Assembly (NCBI RefSeq): GCF_001597745.1
Contig: NZ_LUHJ01000067.1
Location: 145,328-209,327 of the forward strand
Direction: 5' to 3'
Length of the DNA stretch: 64,000 nt
Source of the DNA: Anabaena sp. 4-3
GTDB lineage: Bacteria > Cyanobacteriota > Cyanobacteriia > Cyanobacteriales > Nostocaceae
Shown: positions 1 to 9,842 of the stretch, piece by piece
Position numbering within the stretch: position 1 is the first letter of the stretch
How the letters are laid out: each line of letters opens with the position of its first letter
Position numbers and translations under genes: made by a program
Notes under the pieces: generated by a model
Database searches by the model: none
What the model saw: the letters and a program-made list of their open reading frames with translations, nothing else
Told to the model about the DNA's origin: nothing

Positions 1-758
1 AAGTCCATTGGAACACGGAAGCCGTAGATATATTTGGTAACGGTTTCATGGAAGGGGTAATAGTTCGCAATAACAAAACTGGCGAACAAAGCAAACTATC
101 AGCTAAGGGCTTATTCTACGCTATTGGTCACAAGCCTAATACTTCTTTGTTTCAGGGACAGTTAGAACTAGATGAGGTGGGTTACATTGTGACTCGACAT
201 GGTTCTCCAGAAACCAGTGTAGAAGGTGTATTTGCTGCTGGTGATGTGCAAGACCATGAATATCGCCAAGCAATTACGGCGGCTGGTAGTGGCTGTGCGG
301 CGGCGTTGTTGGCGGAACGTTGGCTGTCTGCTCATGGGTTAATTCAAGAATTCCACCAAAAACCAATTAACAATGAATTAGAACCTCAGCCAACCGCTAA
401 GAAAACGGAAGCAGAACAAGCGGCGGAATTTGATTTGACGGCAACACGCCATGAAGGGAGTTATGCTTTAAGGAAATTATTCCACGAAAGCGATCGCCTG
501 TTAGTTGTGAAATACGTCGCCCCCGGTTGTGGCCCTTGTCATACTCTCAAGCCTATATTAAATAAAGTCGTGGATGAGTTTGACGGTAAAATCCACTTTG
601 TCGAAATTGATATTGACAAAGACCGCGAAATTGCCGAAAATGCTGGCGTGACTGGAACACCGACTATTCAATTCTTCAAGAATAAAGAATTATTGAAAGA
701 AGTCAAAGGTGTGAAACAAAAGAGTGAGTATCGGCAGTTAATTGAGAGTAATTTGTAG
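1..758 (+). CDS. ntrC (NTRC type): NADPH-dependent thioredoxin reductase fused to thioredoxin (NTRC), 3' part
   Basis: The gene enters from the left edge; the frame is open from base 3, before the first internal ATG at 48, so this is the C-terminal part. The first segment carries the end of the FAD/NADPH reductase (YAIGHKPNT, then the FAD-binding [10 protein letters not shown]). A linker follows, and then a thioredoxin domain with the active site CGPC (APGCGPCH) and the cis-Pro segment GTPTIQF. A reductase fused to its own thioredoxin is the NTRC arrangement of cyanobacteria and chloroplasts. There it uses NADPH to reduce 2-Cys peroxiredoxin and regulate light/dark metabolism. The symbol should not be confused with the nitrogen regulator NtrC. 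Only the 5' end is missing; the visible part is intact. Confidence 0.95.
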   Translation, partial: VHWNTEAVDIFGNGFMEGVIVRNNKTGEQSKLSAKGLFYAIGHKPNTSLFQGQLELDEVGYIVTRHGSPETSVEGVFAAGDVQDHEYRQAITAAGSGCAAALLAERWLSAHGLIQEFHQKPINNELEPQPTAKKTEAEQAAEFDLTATRHEGSYALRKLFHESDRLLVVKYVAPGCGPCHTLKPILNKVVDEFDGKIHFVEIDIDKDREIAENAGVTGTPTIQFFKNKELLKEVKGVKQKSEYRQLIESNL

Positions 759-825
759 AGATTCGGGATTAAAGATTGGGGTAGAGTTTTTTGACTGATA
801 CTTTCTCCCCAAACTTCATAATAAT

Positions 826-890
826 AGGTGGGCATTGCCAACAATATAAAACTCAGGCTCTTAGCAACTTGCAAGCAATGCCCACCCTAC
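826..890. repeat. Dispersed inverted repeat, GGTGGGCATTGC family
   Basis: The arms AGGTGGGCATTGCC (827-840) and GCAATGCCCACCCTAC (875-890) are complementary and flank a loop of about 34 bases. The left half, in reverse complement, matches the right half of the copy at 38593-38660, so this is a mobile or amplified family and not a chance hairpin. It overlies the upstream in-frame extension of the permease gene, which argues for the later start. Confidence 0.75.
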
Positions 891-964
891 AACTTTCCCA
901 GTCCCCAATCCCCAATCTAATATGTAAAATGGTCAGGGTATCTTGCTCAATGCAGACTCACATA

Positions 965-1861
965 ATGACCGTCACTAAACGTCAACTACCGTTATTGTTA
1001 CGTTTTGCTAAAAAAAGCAGCCTTTCCCAAAAATTAATGGTAATAGGGTTAGCTATTACCCTGTTTTTTATTTTCCTGGCTTTTTTTGCGCCTGTATTTC
1101 AGGCTTGGGGATGGCTACAAGATCCGAAAGAATTTCTCTCAAACCCGCTTCAAGAAGCACCTTCTGCTAAACATTGGTTTGGCACTAGCCGCTTAGGACA
1201 TGATGTGTTTTCTCGCACGATATTCGGCGCACAGGCGGCGTTGCAAGTGGTGATTTTGGCAACAGCACTGAGTATGATTTTTGGCGTACCTTTGGGGATG
1301 CTGAGTGGCTACCTGGGCGGTAGGTTAGATAAGGTGTTGCTGTTTCTCATGGATAGTATCTATACCTTACCGGGGTTGTTGCTGTCTGTGACACTGGCGT
1401 TTGTGGTGGGGAGGGGAATATTAAATGCTGCGATCGCAATTAGTATTGCATACATTCCCCAATATTATCGAGTGGTTCGCAACCACACCGTCAGCGTTAA
1501 AACAGAGGTATTTATTGAAGCGGCGCAAGCAATGGGGGCTTCTACCTGGATTGTACTGTCTCGTTATCTATTTTTCAACGTCATTCAAAGCGTACCTGTA
1601 CTGTTTACCCTCAACGCTGCCGATGCCATTTTAGTATTAGGTGGTTTAGGCTTTTTAGGGCTAGGCTTACCGGAAGAAGTGCCAGAATGGGGTCATGATT
1701 TAAAACTAGCACTAGAAGCTTTACCTACAGGTGTGTGGTGGACTACCCTATTCCCTGGTTTGGCGATGACTTTCATGGTGGTAGGGTTATCACTACTAGG
1801 TGAGGGGTTAAATGAATTTGTCAATCCTCGATTACGGGGAGAAAATGGAAACCGGAAATAA
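965..1861 (+). CDS. ABC transporter permease, DppC/OppC family
   Basis: A 298-aa inner-membrane permease for an oligopeptide/nickel-type ABC importer. After a basic N-terminus there is a first TM helix (about residues 20-42), a periplasmic loop ending in HWFGTSRLGHDVFSR, typical of the DppC/OppC N-terminus, and then five more hydrophobic segments. The cytoplasmic EAA loop is visible as EAAQAMGASTW and is the contact for the ATPase. I start at ATG 965. A TTG at 791 is in frame, but the extra 58 codons run through a dispersed repeat (826-890) and have no family match. No ATPase, DppB partner or binding protein lies in the window, so the substrate is unknown and the gene may be an orphan component. 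Confidence 0.88.
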   Translation: MTVTKRQLPLLLRFAKKSSLSQKLMVIGLAITLFFIFLAFFAPVFQAWGWLQDPKEFLSNPLQEAPSAKHWFGTSRLGHDVFSRTIFGAQAALQVVILATALSMIFGVPLGMLSGYLGGRLDKVLLFLMDSIYTLPGLLLSVTLAFVVGRGILNAAIAISIAYIPQYYRVVRNHTVSVKTEVFIEAAQAMGASTWIVLSRYLFFNVIQSVPVLFTLNAADAILVLGGLGFLGLGLPEEVPEWGHDLKLALEALPTGVWWTTLFPGLAMTFMVVGLSLLGEGLNEFVNPRLRGENGNRK

Positions 1862-1862
1862 A

Positions 1863-1896
1863 CAATTCAAAATTCAAAATTCAAAATTCAAAATTA
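1863..1896. repeat. AATTCAAA tandem array
   Basis: Immediately after the permease stop codon there is a run of the unit AATTCAAA/AATTC. The same unit recurs at 43255-43294, 43431-43456, 43517-43550 and 60655-60688. It is a short tandemly repeated sequence of the kind common in Nostoc-type genomes. Confidence 0.8.
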
Positions 1897-1962
1897 AGAG
1901 TGCTGTTTTTGAATGCTGAATTGAAGCTAAACATTCATTGTATTCATAACTGAGAGATTAGA

Positions 1963-2163
1963 GTGAAAGATAACATTTCTTTAATTGCGGCGGCGGCTGG
2001 TGGGTTTATGCTTTCTGTGGCTTTGGCTGGGATTTTAAAAGGTGCGCCGATAACCGCTTGGGATAAACAATCAAGTTTTCGTCCTACTGTGAGTGATTTA
2101 AGAGTCACTCCGCGAAAGAGCGATAGTTTAGAATTTTTTGATGCGAAAACATCGAAAAGCTAA
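1963..2163 (+). CDS. Small conserved-looking membrane-anchored protein
   Basis: A 66-aa ORF with a GTG start. Residues 5-26 form one hydrophobic, Ala/Gly-rich segment (LIAAAAGGFMLSVALAGIL) that could be a TM anchor or uncleaved signal. A short polar tail rich in Ser and Lys follows. I do not recognise the family. The AT-rich region before it (1897-1962) and the absence of an overlapping gene make it a plausible gene, but no ribosome-binding site stands out and no operon partner is evident. Function unknown. Confidence 0.5.
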   Translation: MKDNISLIAAAAGGFMLSVALAGILKGAPITAWDKQSSFRPTVSDLRVTPRKSDSLEFFDAKTSKS

Positions 2164-2212
2164 TACAGCGATTTTCTGGTAAATGAACCACAAAAGAAAG
2201 TTTGAAAACCTT

Positions 2213-2240
2213 GTAGAGACTAAGCATGGTAAGTCTCTAC
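2213..2240. repeat. Palindrome, GTAGAGAC family (degenerate copy)
   Basis: GTAGAGACTAAGC pairs imperfectly with the TAAGTCTCTAC arm over 28 bases. It belongs to the same family as 9716-9743, 29670-29697, 34606-34632 and 40108-40131. It could fold as a hairpin in RNA from either strand. Confidence 0.6.
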
Positions 2241-2312
2241 ACTTTAGTCTAATTAGCCTCTACACGGTGGTCTAATTAGCCGAAAACTGCTGTATGCTTT
2301 TCTGAATCACCC

Positions 2313-2482
2313 TAAGAGGATGTTTGAAAAGTATTATCATTAACACCAAAGTCTCTCAAACCTAACCCCCCCAGCCCCCCTTCCCTACAAGGGAATGGGG
2401 GTTTTAAAGCCTCTCTCCTTGTAGGGGAGAGGTTTGGAGAGGGGTTTTTAGTATCGTTGATGACTTGACAAACATCCTCTAA
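2313..2482 (+). mobile_element. MITE, copy 1 (about 164 bp, TAA flanks)
   Basis: A non-coding element bounded by the inverted ends GAGGATGTTTG (2316-2326) and CAAACATCCTC (2469-2479). TAA lies directly outside both ends (2313-2315 and 2480-2482). The interior has G/C-rich complementary arms (cctaacccccc... and ...gggagaggtttggagaggggt) separated by ACAAGGGAATGGGGG. The reverse complement of 57544-57705 matches it closely end to end. It has no coding capacity, so a transposase would have to act in trans. It fills most of the gap between 2164 and 2545. Confidence 0.85.
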
Positions 2483-2545
2483 GATGGGTTATTTTCATCA
2501 GCTTAGTCACAGCTAGCTGATAGTTTGTGGTGTGAGGAATTAAAA

Positions 2546-3439
2546 GTGGGGAATTCTCAAGTTATTGGGATCGACGTGGGGGGAACGGCGATAAAATTGG
2601 GGCGGTTTACTCCAGATGGTCATTGTTTGCAATCTTTGACTGTTGCCACTCCGCAACCGGCGACACCGGAAGCGGTTTTGGCGGTCATGGTGGATGCGAT
2701 CGCCCAAATTGATGTAGATAATCAAACTATGGCTATTGGTGTCGGTACTCCAGGCCCGGCTGATGCTACAGGACGTATTGCCCAAATTGCGATTAATTTA
2801 CCAGGATGGCAGAATGTGCCTTTAGCTGATTGGTTGGAAGCCAAAACTGGCAAACCCACCGTTATTGATAATGACGCTAATTGTGCAGGTGTAGGAGAGG
2901 CTTGGTTAGGAGCAGGTCAGCAATTTCAGAATTTTATTCTCTTAACCTTGGGGACTGGGGTTGGTGGTGCAATTATTCTGGATGGTAAATTGTTCGTGGG
3001 ACATCGAGGAGCAGCCGGAGAACTGGGATTAATTACCCTGCAACCGGATGGCCCTGTATGTAAGAGTGGTAATCAAGGCTCTTTAGAACAATACACATCA
3101 ATTAAAGCCATTCGTCGCCGGACTGGGAAAGAACCTGCGGAGTTGGGAAGGCTGGCGAAAGCTGGAGATGTGAACGCTTTAGCATTTTGGGAAGAATATG
3201 GGCGTGATTTAGGCACGGGTTTAGCCAGTATGATTTACATTTTAACACCAGAAGCGATCGTGATTGGTGGTGGTGTGAGTGCAAGTTTTGAATTTTTCTT
3301 TCCAGCAGTTCAGGCAGAAATTGAGAAGCGGGTGATGCCAACCTCGCGGATGGGTTTACAGATTATCCCTGCACAATTGGGTAATTCTGCCGGGATGGTA
3401 GGCGCGGCTAAATTAGCTTGGCAAAAGTTTCGTATTTAA
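2546..3439 (+). CDS. ROK-family sugar kinase (glucokinase-like)
   Basis: A 297-aa cytoplasmic sugar kinase of the ROK family. The phosphate-1 loop is DVGGTAIK (residues 10-17), the catalytic Asp lies in IDNDANC (Asp109), and GTGVGGAII is the second phosphate loop. I chose GTG 2546 because GAGGA lies seven bases upstream and the protein then begins just before the family N-terminus; the TTG at 2525 would add seven residues without support. The ROK zinc motif is degenerate: His153 and Cys172 remain, but the next two expected cysteines are Ser174 and Ser179. Metabolic substrate is probably glucose or a related hexose. A glycerol kinase relic follows directly. Confidence 0.88.
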   Translation: MGNSQVIGIDVGGTAIKLGRFTPDGHCLQSLTVATPQPATPEAVLAVMVDAIAQIDVDNQTMAIGVGTPGPADATGRIAQIAINLPGWQNVPLADWLEAKTGKPTVIDNDANCAGVGEAWLGAGQQFQNFILLTLGTGVGGAIILDGKLFVGHRGAAGELGLITLQPDGPVCKSGNQGSLEQYTSIKAIRRRTGKEPAELGRLAKAGDVNALAFWEEYGRDLGTGLASMIYILTPEAIVIGGGVSASFEFFFPAVQAEIEKRVMPTSRMGLQIIPAQLGNSAGMVGAAKLAWQKFRI

Positions 3440-5229
<1,790 letters not shown>

Positions 5230-5308
5230 TGCTGTCTGATCGAAATGATTTTGAATATTCTTGGAATTGATGATTCTAATATTAATAATGCTTCTGATAT
5301 TTTATATT

Positions 5309-6181
5309 TCAAAAGCAAATTGAAGTAATAAAATCCTGAAGTTCATAAAAATCTATAGAATCTAAATCTTTTGTATAAATCATTAATGTCAGTTTTCTAG
5401 TAATAAATTCTCTTTTTGATGCCAAAATAAAAGAAGTTATAATCAACTTAGATAGCTGCATTCGAGACAGACCACTACGAGCCAGATCAGAACCTATAAT
5501 TGGTATTACTACATCTGTACCGTGACATTTGAGACGAACTTCTTGCCAGAGTTTATCTAGCGAAGTAGAAATATAATCGGAATTTGACTTGACTGTTAAA
5601 TCATTTCTCATGTATCCATAGGCAGTTAGGAAATATCGTTGTTCATAAGAACCAAGCGTGATTGTAGTGCCAATGGGATAACGCCAAGCTTTCCCACGTT
5701 TTTTATCAGGGTCTAACTTGCGATTACCAGTGTGTTCTTGAAGAGCAGTTTCAATATCTACATTTAGCTTATCCTCTTTACCTTTGTAAATTCGTTTGAG
5801 AAATTGCCCTTGAACGCTAGAGTCTCTGATTACTTCTCCCAGTTCTGTATCGAAAACATCATTAAACCCAATAACTAAATGTCCGTTTTCTTGAAATATA
5901 TCGCCAACCTTAATTTCAATATTTGTATCTGGTGAAGATAAGTTACAGGATACAGATATCTTAGGAAAATTTTGGATAATTGCAAAAACAAGAGATATCA
6001 CAACCAGGCCTAAATAACCACCTAAGCCAAATTTAAGTTTTTCTGGAAGAAAAAAGCTGGCAGGTTCAAGAAATAACCAAACTGCACCAAAATTACTAAA
6101 AAAAGAAATTAAAACCCGTTTTAATCCAACTTTTTTTAACAGAGTAAAGTAAATAGTTAAATTCGTAAATTTAAGTTGCAT
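5309..6181 (-). CDS. Two-TM plus macro-domain protein, Thoeris ThsA (DUF6430) type
   Basis: A 290-aa protein. Two hydrophobic helices (about residues 22-44 and 51-71) are followed by a macro-like domain. The most telling stretch is VIGFNDVFDTELGEVIRD followed by VQGQFL, which matches the GxNxxFDT...GxF pattern of the DUF6430/ThsA macro domain. In type II Thoeris such a protein binds an ADP-ribose-derived signal made by a TIR protein, and its membrane part then kills or arrests the cell. I use ATG 6181; a TTG four codons upstream is less likely. It sits between two DUF4062 genes, 35 bases after one and 79 before the other, so co-transcription is likely. No classical TIR gene is present. The pairing with DUF4062 as signal maker is inferred. 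Confidence 0.8.
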   Translation of the reverse strand: MQLKFTNLTIYFTLLKKVGLKRVLISFFSNFGAVWLFLEPASFFLPEKLKFGLGGYLGLVVISLVFAIIQNFPKISVSCNLSSPDTNIEIKVGDIFQENGHLVIGFNDVFDTELGEVIRDSSVQGQFLKRIYKGKEDKLNVDIETALQEHTGNRKLDPDKKRGKAWRYPIGTTITLGSYEQRYFLTAYGYMRNDLTVKSNSDYISTSLDKLWQEVRLKCHGTDVVIPIIGSDLARSGLSRMQLSKLIITSFILASKREFITRKLTLMIYTKDLDSIDFYELQDFITSICF

Positions 6182-6228
6182 AAAGTTTCTCAATTACTAA
6201 TGTTAATAGTTAATATAGCTATATTATG

Positions 6229-7830
6229 CTATCTGTTGGTCTGAAGATATTTTGCTAATTCATTATAGCTGGAGATTCTTATACCTTGTTTTGCTAGTAG
6301 AATCAGTGGACTTATATGGTTTGGAAGACTGACTCGTCCAAAATCTTGCTGAGATTTAGTGGCAATTGCGTCATACCTTGCAGCAGTTTCTTGTAATTGT
6401 GCATCACCTCCAAATAAGTCTGATATTCCAGAGCCATACCTTCCCTGTCGTGTAGCAGCATCCTGAATCACTTTAAACATAAATTTTTTGGTTTCCCAAC
6501 GCCATGTAAATGAGCCAAAGTAAGGATACTCTTTGGATTGTTCAACTGATTTGAAAGAAAGCAGAAACTCAAAAAAATCGAACCAATCTATATATCTTGC
6601 TTCTTCCTCTTTAGCGTAAAGTTTGCTTTTCAGCAAGGGATCTAAATGGTCACTAACAGGGCTAAATCGGCGTTCAAAGCCAGGTTCTATCATTTGTGAA
6701 ATACTACTATAAAAAACATATCTTGGATCTATTGCATCTACCAAAAAGCGATCACTACGATATTCACTTGAATAAACTTGACGAGATGTCACCTCTTTTA
6801 AGAAGTTGATTTTGCCCGCGCGCAAAGCTGAAATTCCCAGCGTGTATAGTAGAAGCAGTCCAGGATAAGTTTTAATGTAACTTGCCCATTCATAGCCTTC
6901 AATTTTTCTAGTGCTGAGTCGCTCAATCCAGTCTCCAACAATATCTAGCCATTCAGGTGAAGTTTCATCTGCATACCTTCCAATAGCAGCTAGGGCATAC
7001 ATAGATGGTGTTGTAGCTGTTTCCAAAATATGCGCGATCGCAGGAATTGTTTCTACTGTTGGCTGTCTAGAAAGTAGTTGAGCAAAATCAGGTGAGCTTA
7101 GTACAGACTGAATACTTGAAATTTCTTGCTCTTTGGCATCCTCCATATCTTGAACACCGAAGCGTGAATCTAGCAATGTTTTGATTGAAGTTTGTGCCTC
7201 GGAGAGTTTTTGAAATGATATCTCTGTGTTGAAAGTCATTGGTATTGTCTGAACAGGTAGACCAATTGCTTGCTCAGTGAGTTTTGCTTCCTGCTCTGCG
7301 GCGCGTCGTTCTTTGTCTTCTCTGGTAATATCTTGAACGGCAGATGTAATATGTCGAAAAACTCTCTCTCTAAACTGTTCAATAGTGTTGTAGCGGTTTG
7401 CTAGTCCTGTTGGTTGCAATTTCTCCCAATATTCTTGAACTTGCTCATACTGTTCTCTATCAATTTGAGAAGGTGAAACTACTTTGTCAGAGAAGTAGAC
7501 TATGCAACGTTTACCTTCATTTTTAGCTCGTGCAATTTCAATTTCTGTGCCGGTTCCACCTAGTGCAGTAGGTGTACCCAAGCGAGTCCAAAAAACGCCA
7601 ATTAAAAGGTCACAGGTATCAACTAACTGACGATTAATAATTACCTGTCCAGGTTCTCGCAAATCTGGTGTAGCATCCGTTTCCCAACCAATGGGCATCA
7701 GGATAATTTTCATATTCACGGCGTTCATTGCATTCCATCGGGCAACTTCTTCTCGGATGATCTCTCTTTCTTCAATAACATCTCCGGGACTAGCAATGAG
7801 AATTCGATAAACTTTAGCTTCGATTGGCAT
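6229..7830 (-). CDS. DUF4062 (TIR-like) protein with large helical C-terminal region
   Basis: First gene of the three-gene operon; 533 aa. Residues 6-170 are a DUF4062 domain: YRILIASPGDVIEERE, LREPGQVIINRQLVDTCDLLIGVFWTRLGTPT, then GTGTEIEIARA. Glu98 falls in the same GTxxE position as in the other DUF4062 protein. A charged coiled segment (about 170-195) and about 330 mainly helical residues of unknown type follow; they could be the infection sensor. Sequence similarity to the partner is limited to the N-terminal domain, so the two proteins probably share chemistry but recognise different things. There is no clear Shine-Dalgarno before ATG 7830. The gene begins 130 bases from the repeated hicB leader. 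Confidence 0.85.
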   Translation of the reverse strand: MPIEAKVYRILIASPGDVIEEREIIREEVARWNAMNAVNMKIILMPIGWETDATPDLREPGQVIINRQLVDTCDLLIGVFWTRLGTPTALGGTGTEIEIARAKNEGKRCIVYFSDKVVSPSQIDREQYEQVQEYWEKLQPTGLANRYNTIEQFRERVFRHITSAVQDITREDKERRAAEQEAKLTEQAIGLPVQTIPMTFNTEISFQKLSEAQTSIKTLLDSRFGVQDMEDAKEQEISSIQSVLSSPDFAQLLSRQPTVETIPAIAHILETATTPSMYALAAIGRYADETSPEWLDIVGDWIERLSTRKIEGYEWASYIKTYPGLLLLYTLGISALRAGKINFLKEVTSRQVYSSEYRSDRFLVDAIDPRYVFYSSISQMIEPGFERRFSPVSDHLDPLLKSKLYAKEEEARYIDWFDFFEFLLSFKSVEQSKEYPYFGSFTWRWETKKFMFKVIQDAATRQGRYGSGISDLFGGDAQLQETAARYDAIATKSQQDFGRVSLPNHISPLILLAKQGIRISSYNELAKYLQTNR

Positions 7831-7960
7831 AGTATAGATAGGACAAGATTATTCCATATATAGCGCAAAAATATAGTTTTTTAGGGGTTATTACACTATT
7901 ACCTCCCGTTAACGAAGTAATGATTTGGGTTATCACTTTTAACAGTCCTTCTGTGCGATC

Positions 7961-8068
7961 GCTAACCCTTTCCTTTCTCTGCTTTGCGCCGCTCATCGTT
8001 TGCTTTCCCAGTCAGGCTATTATGGTGAAATATCCCCAGGAGCAAGCAGCATGAAACGAATTCAACAA
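7961..8068 (+). repeat. 108-bp direct repeat, copy 1 (hicB leader and start)
   Basis: This segment is repeated at 8919-9026, offset by exactly 958 bases, with three visible mismatches (A/C, G/C and G/C). It contains the leader, the AGGAG ribosome-binding site and the first six codons of hicB. The near identity points to a recent duplication. Confidence 0.95.
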
Positions 8069-8278
8069 TTTACTGCCATTATTGAGCGTGAAGGTGATGG
8101 TTATGTATCCTTATGTCCAGAATTAGACATTGCCAGTCAGGGGGATTCTGTAGAGGAGGCAAAAAATAATTTGCTGGAAGCGTTGCAACTATTCTTGGAA
8201 GTGGCAGATCCTTCAGAAATAGAGAATCGCTTACATACAGAAGTTTTTGTCACCCGATTGGAGGTAGCGATTGGGTAA
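8051..8278 (+). CDS. hicB: HicB-family antitoxin
   Basis: A 75-aa protein of the HicB partial-RNase-H fold. FTAIIEREGDGYVSLCPELDIASQGDSVEEAKNNLLEAL is the characteristic HicB sheet and helix (signature CPELxxxxQGxxxEEA). I use ATG 8051, preceded by AGGAG; an upstream TTG at 8000 runs through leader sequence. HicB binds and blocks the HicA ribonuclease and often represses its own promoter. It overlaps the downstream hicA by eight bases. The order here is antitoxin first. The leader and first codons are duplicated downstream. Confidence 0.88.
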   Translation: MKRIQQFTAIIEREGDGYVSLCPELDIASQGDSVEEAKNNLLEALQLFLEVADPSEIENRLHTEVFVTRLEVAIG

Positions 8279-8495
8279 GTTGCGAGTTTTATCAGGTCAA
8301 GAAGTCTGCAAAATTCTAGCAGATAATGGCTTTTTGGAAGTGCGGCAACGTGGTAGCCATATTATTATGCAGTTGAAAACTGAAGAAACAACCGTAACTG
8401 TGCCTGTACCTAACTATGCAGAGTTAAAGATTGGAACATTGCAATCTATTATTCGCCAATCAGGATTGCCCCGTTATCTTTTTGAGGTTGTCTAA
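8271..8495 (+). CDS. hicA: HicA-family mRNA interferase toxin
   Basis: A 74-aa double-stranded-RNA-binding-like toxin. LSGQEVCKILADNGFLEVRQRGSHIIMQ contains the catalytic His in the RGSH motif, and VPVPNYAELKIGTLQSIIRQSGL is the HicA tail (usually HxxELxxGTLxxIL). The start is TTG 8271, preceded by GGAGGT at 8260-8265, inside the end of hicB. Translational coupling is therefore likely. HicA degrades mRNA when its antitoxin is lost. The pair lies next to the candidate defence operon, transcribed divergently from it. Confidence 0.88.
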   Translation: MGKLRVLSGQEVCKILADNGFLEVRQRGSHIIMQLKTEETTVTVPVPNYAELKIGTLQSIIRQSGLPRYLFEVV

Positions 8496-8728
8496 TGGCT
8501 TGAATTGATCACGCTGATTTGTGGGGTTTACGAAAATATAAATAGTGATTGCCCCTAACACTCCCTCGATGCGATCGCCACATCCCTTACACCTGTTTTT
8601 CAATCACATCAAAAGCCACACCAACCCCATTTTCTGCCTGAATAATACCTCCAACTCTGAAGTTATAAATCTTGTAGTTATTAAATGCTATAATTAATCA
8701 AATATAATTTATTATTTCTTATAAAAAT

Positions 8729-8881
8729 ATGGAAAGAATCGCAATTCAATTTGATGCTGAAGTAGCCAAAGCTTATCAAGAAGCAGAACCACAAAAACAG
8801 CAAAAAATTCAGACTATTATTAACGATTTACTTAAATTAATTATTCAAGACACATCCCTAGATGATATTATTCAAGATTGA
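8729..8881 (+). CDS. Tiny antitoxin-like protein
   Basis: A 50-aa ORF from ATG 8729 to TGA 8881: it begins MERIAIQFDAEVAKAY, is rich in Gln and Glu, then has IIQTIINDLL-like helical heptads and ends SLDDIIQD. The composition and the pattern 'binding strand, then amphipathic helix' resemble small antitoxins that sit beside PIN or RelE toxins in cyanobacteria, but usual members are longer, so this may be truncated. No toxin follows it; a truncated hicB copy does. Upstream is AT-rich. Real coding is plausible and function is unproven. Confidence 0.5.
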   Translation: MERIAIQFDAEVAKAYQEAEPQKQQKIQTIINDLLKLIIQDTSLDDIIQD

Positions 8882-8918
8882 TAATGAAATGCACTCAACG
8901 GTGGCAGTTCTAAAAGTG

Positions 8919-9026
8919 GCTCACCCTTTCCTTTCTCTGCTTTGCGCCCCTCATCGTTTGCTTTCCCAGTCAGGCTATTATGCTGAAATATCCCCAGGAG
9001 CAAGCAGCATGAAACGAATTCAACAA
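8919..9026 (+). repeat. 108-bp direct repeat, copy 2
   Basis: Second copy of 7961-8068, with three mismatches. It carries the same leader, ribosome-binding site and ATG, but the hicB homology stops after six codons (MKRIQQ) at a sharp junction at 9026/9027. Confidence 0.95.
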
Positions 9027-9083
9027 GTGGTAATTGCAATACTTATCCGTAATTGCAATCAAAAAATGGGAAATACAAGATAG
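9009..9083 (+). pseudogene. Truncated hicB start fused to unrelated sequence
   Basis: ATG 9009 gives a 24-codon ORF whose first six codons are those of hicB (MKRIQQ) and whose remainder (VVIAILIRNCNQKMGNTR) has no HicB similarity. It retains a good AGGAG ribosome-binding site, so a peptide could still be made. The likeliest reading is a by-product of the 108-bp duplication. Confidence 0.65.
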
Positions 9084-9110
9084 TAGTTCCCTAAAAATAG
9101 GTTTGAAAGC

Positions 9111-9674
9111 ATGATTTTTAGCTGCAAAAATCTCGGTTATGTATGTGGATTATTTCTATTAGTCGGTGCTAGTAGTTGCAATTATTCAGCTGTAGCTAAT
9201 CCAAACAACTCAACACAACCATTAGCACAAGAGCAGATTAAAACAACCAAACCCCAGCCTCACGCAGTTTTTAAATCAATCATCCCCAAATTAAACCAAA
9301 AAAGCCAAATTAAGATTTTATTACCAACATATATTCCTGAATCTGATGGCGCAAACCCTATTTACGCCATTTTGGAAACTGCTACACCCAAAAAGTACGA
9401 TATTCTCCTGGGTTTTACTCCTGACTGCACTGGGGGGACGGCTTGTCGTTTGGGTGTGGTTTCGGCTGAAGCTGTTACCAAAAAAACACCACGTCCGACT
9501 GGTAAACCTGTTGCTTTAGCTAAGGGTATTACTGGCTATTTTGTGGATTTTCGTTGTGGTGCTAATTGCTCAGATGCTACCTTGAGTTGGCGACAACAGG
9601 GTGTACAATATTCTATCGGTTTGAAAGCAGGTAAGCGGGCTGAATTGGTAAAAATGGCTAATTCTGCTATTTGA
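9111..9674 (+). CDS. Predicted lipoprotein of unknown function
   Basis: A 187-aa exported protein. A hydrophobic signal (about residues 8-20) ends in the lipobox VGASSC, so Cys23 would be lipidated. The mature part has IKILLPTYIPES, then a compact domain with two Cys pairs (PDCTGGTAC and FRCGANC) that could form disulfides in the periplasm. I do not recognise the family. It starts 27 bases after the hicB fragment and is followed by a perfect GTAGAGACG palindrome. No operon partners. Confidence 0.75.
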   Translation: MIFSCKNLGYVCGLFLLVGASSCNYSAVANPNNSTQPLAQEQIKTTKPQPHAVFKSIIPKLNQKSQIKILLPTYIPESDGANPIYAILETATPKKYDILLGFTPDCTGGTACRLGVVSAEAVTKKTPRPTGKPVALAKGITGYFVDFRCGANCSDATLSWRQQGVQYSIGLKAGKRAELVKMANSAI

Positions 9675-9715
9675 CCTAATACCAATTCTCTATGAAGTCA
9701 CATCAAATCAATGAT

Positions 9716-9743
9716 GTAGAGACGTTGCATGCAACGTCTCTAC
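9716..9743. repeat. Perfect 28-base palindrome, GTAGAGACG family
   Basis: GTAGAGACGTTGCA is followed directly by its exact reverse complement. It lies 42 bases after the lipoprotein stop. The bases just before it (ATACCAATTCTCTATGAAG) resemble those before the copy at 40108. It could form a cruciform or an RNA hairpin at the gene end. Confidence 0.85.
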
Positions 9744-9801
9744 AGTGCAGAATCAAGTGCATCTATTAATTGAACGTAGAGACTGGGTAAATTACCAACC
9801 C

Positions 9802-9836
9802 CAAAAAATTACCCCTCCTCGTGGCTGAGGAGGGGT
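9802..9836 (-). terminator. Rho-independent terminator of the PRC-barrel gene
   Basis: On the minus strand a 10-bp perfect stem (ACCCCTCCTC / GAGGAGGGGT) with a six-base loop is followed by AATTTTTT. It begins seven bases after the stop codon of the PRC-barrel gene. The symmetric stem could also slow transcripts coming from the lipoprotein gene. Confidence 0.8.
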
Positions 9837-9842
9837 GAAACT

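Noticed and set aside
791..964. N-terminal extension of the ABC permease from TTG 791
   Set aside because: It crosses a dispersed inverted repeat and has no permease character; ATG 965 gives a normal N-terminus.
7814..7996. 60-codon minus-strand ORF between the DUF4062 gene and hicB
   Set aside because: It overlaps the start of the DUF4062 gene and reads through the duplicated leader; no motif or ribosome-binding site.
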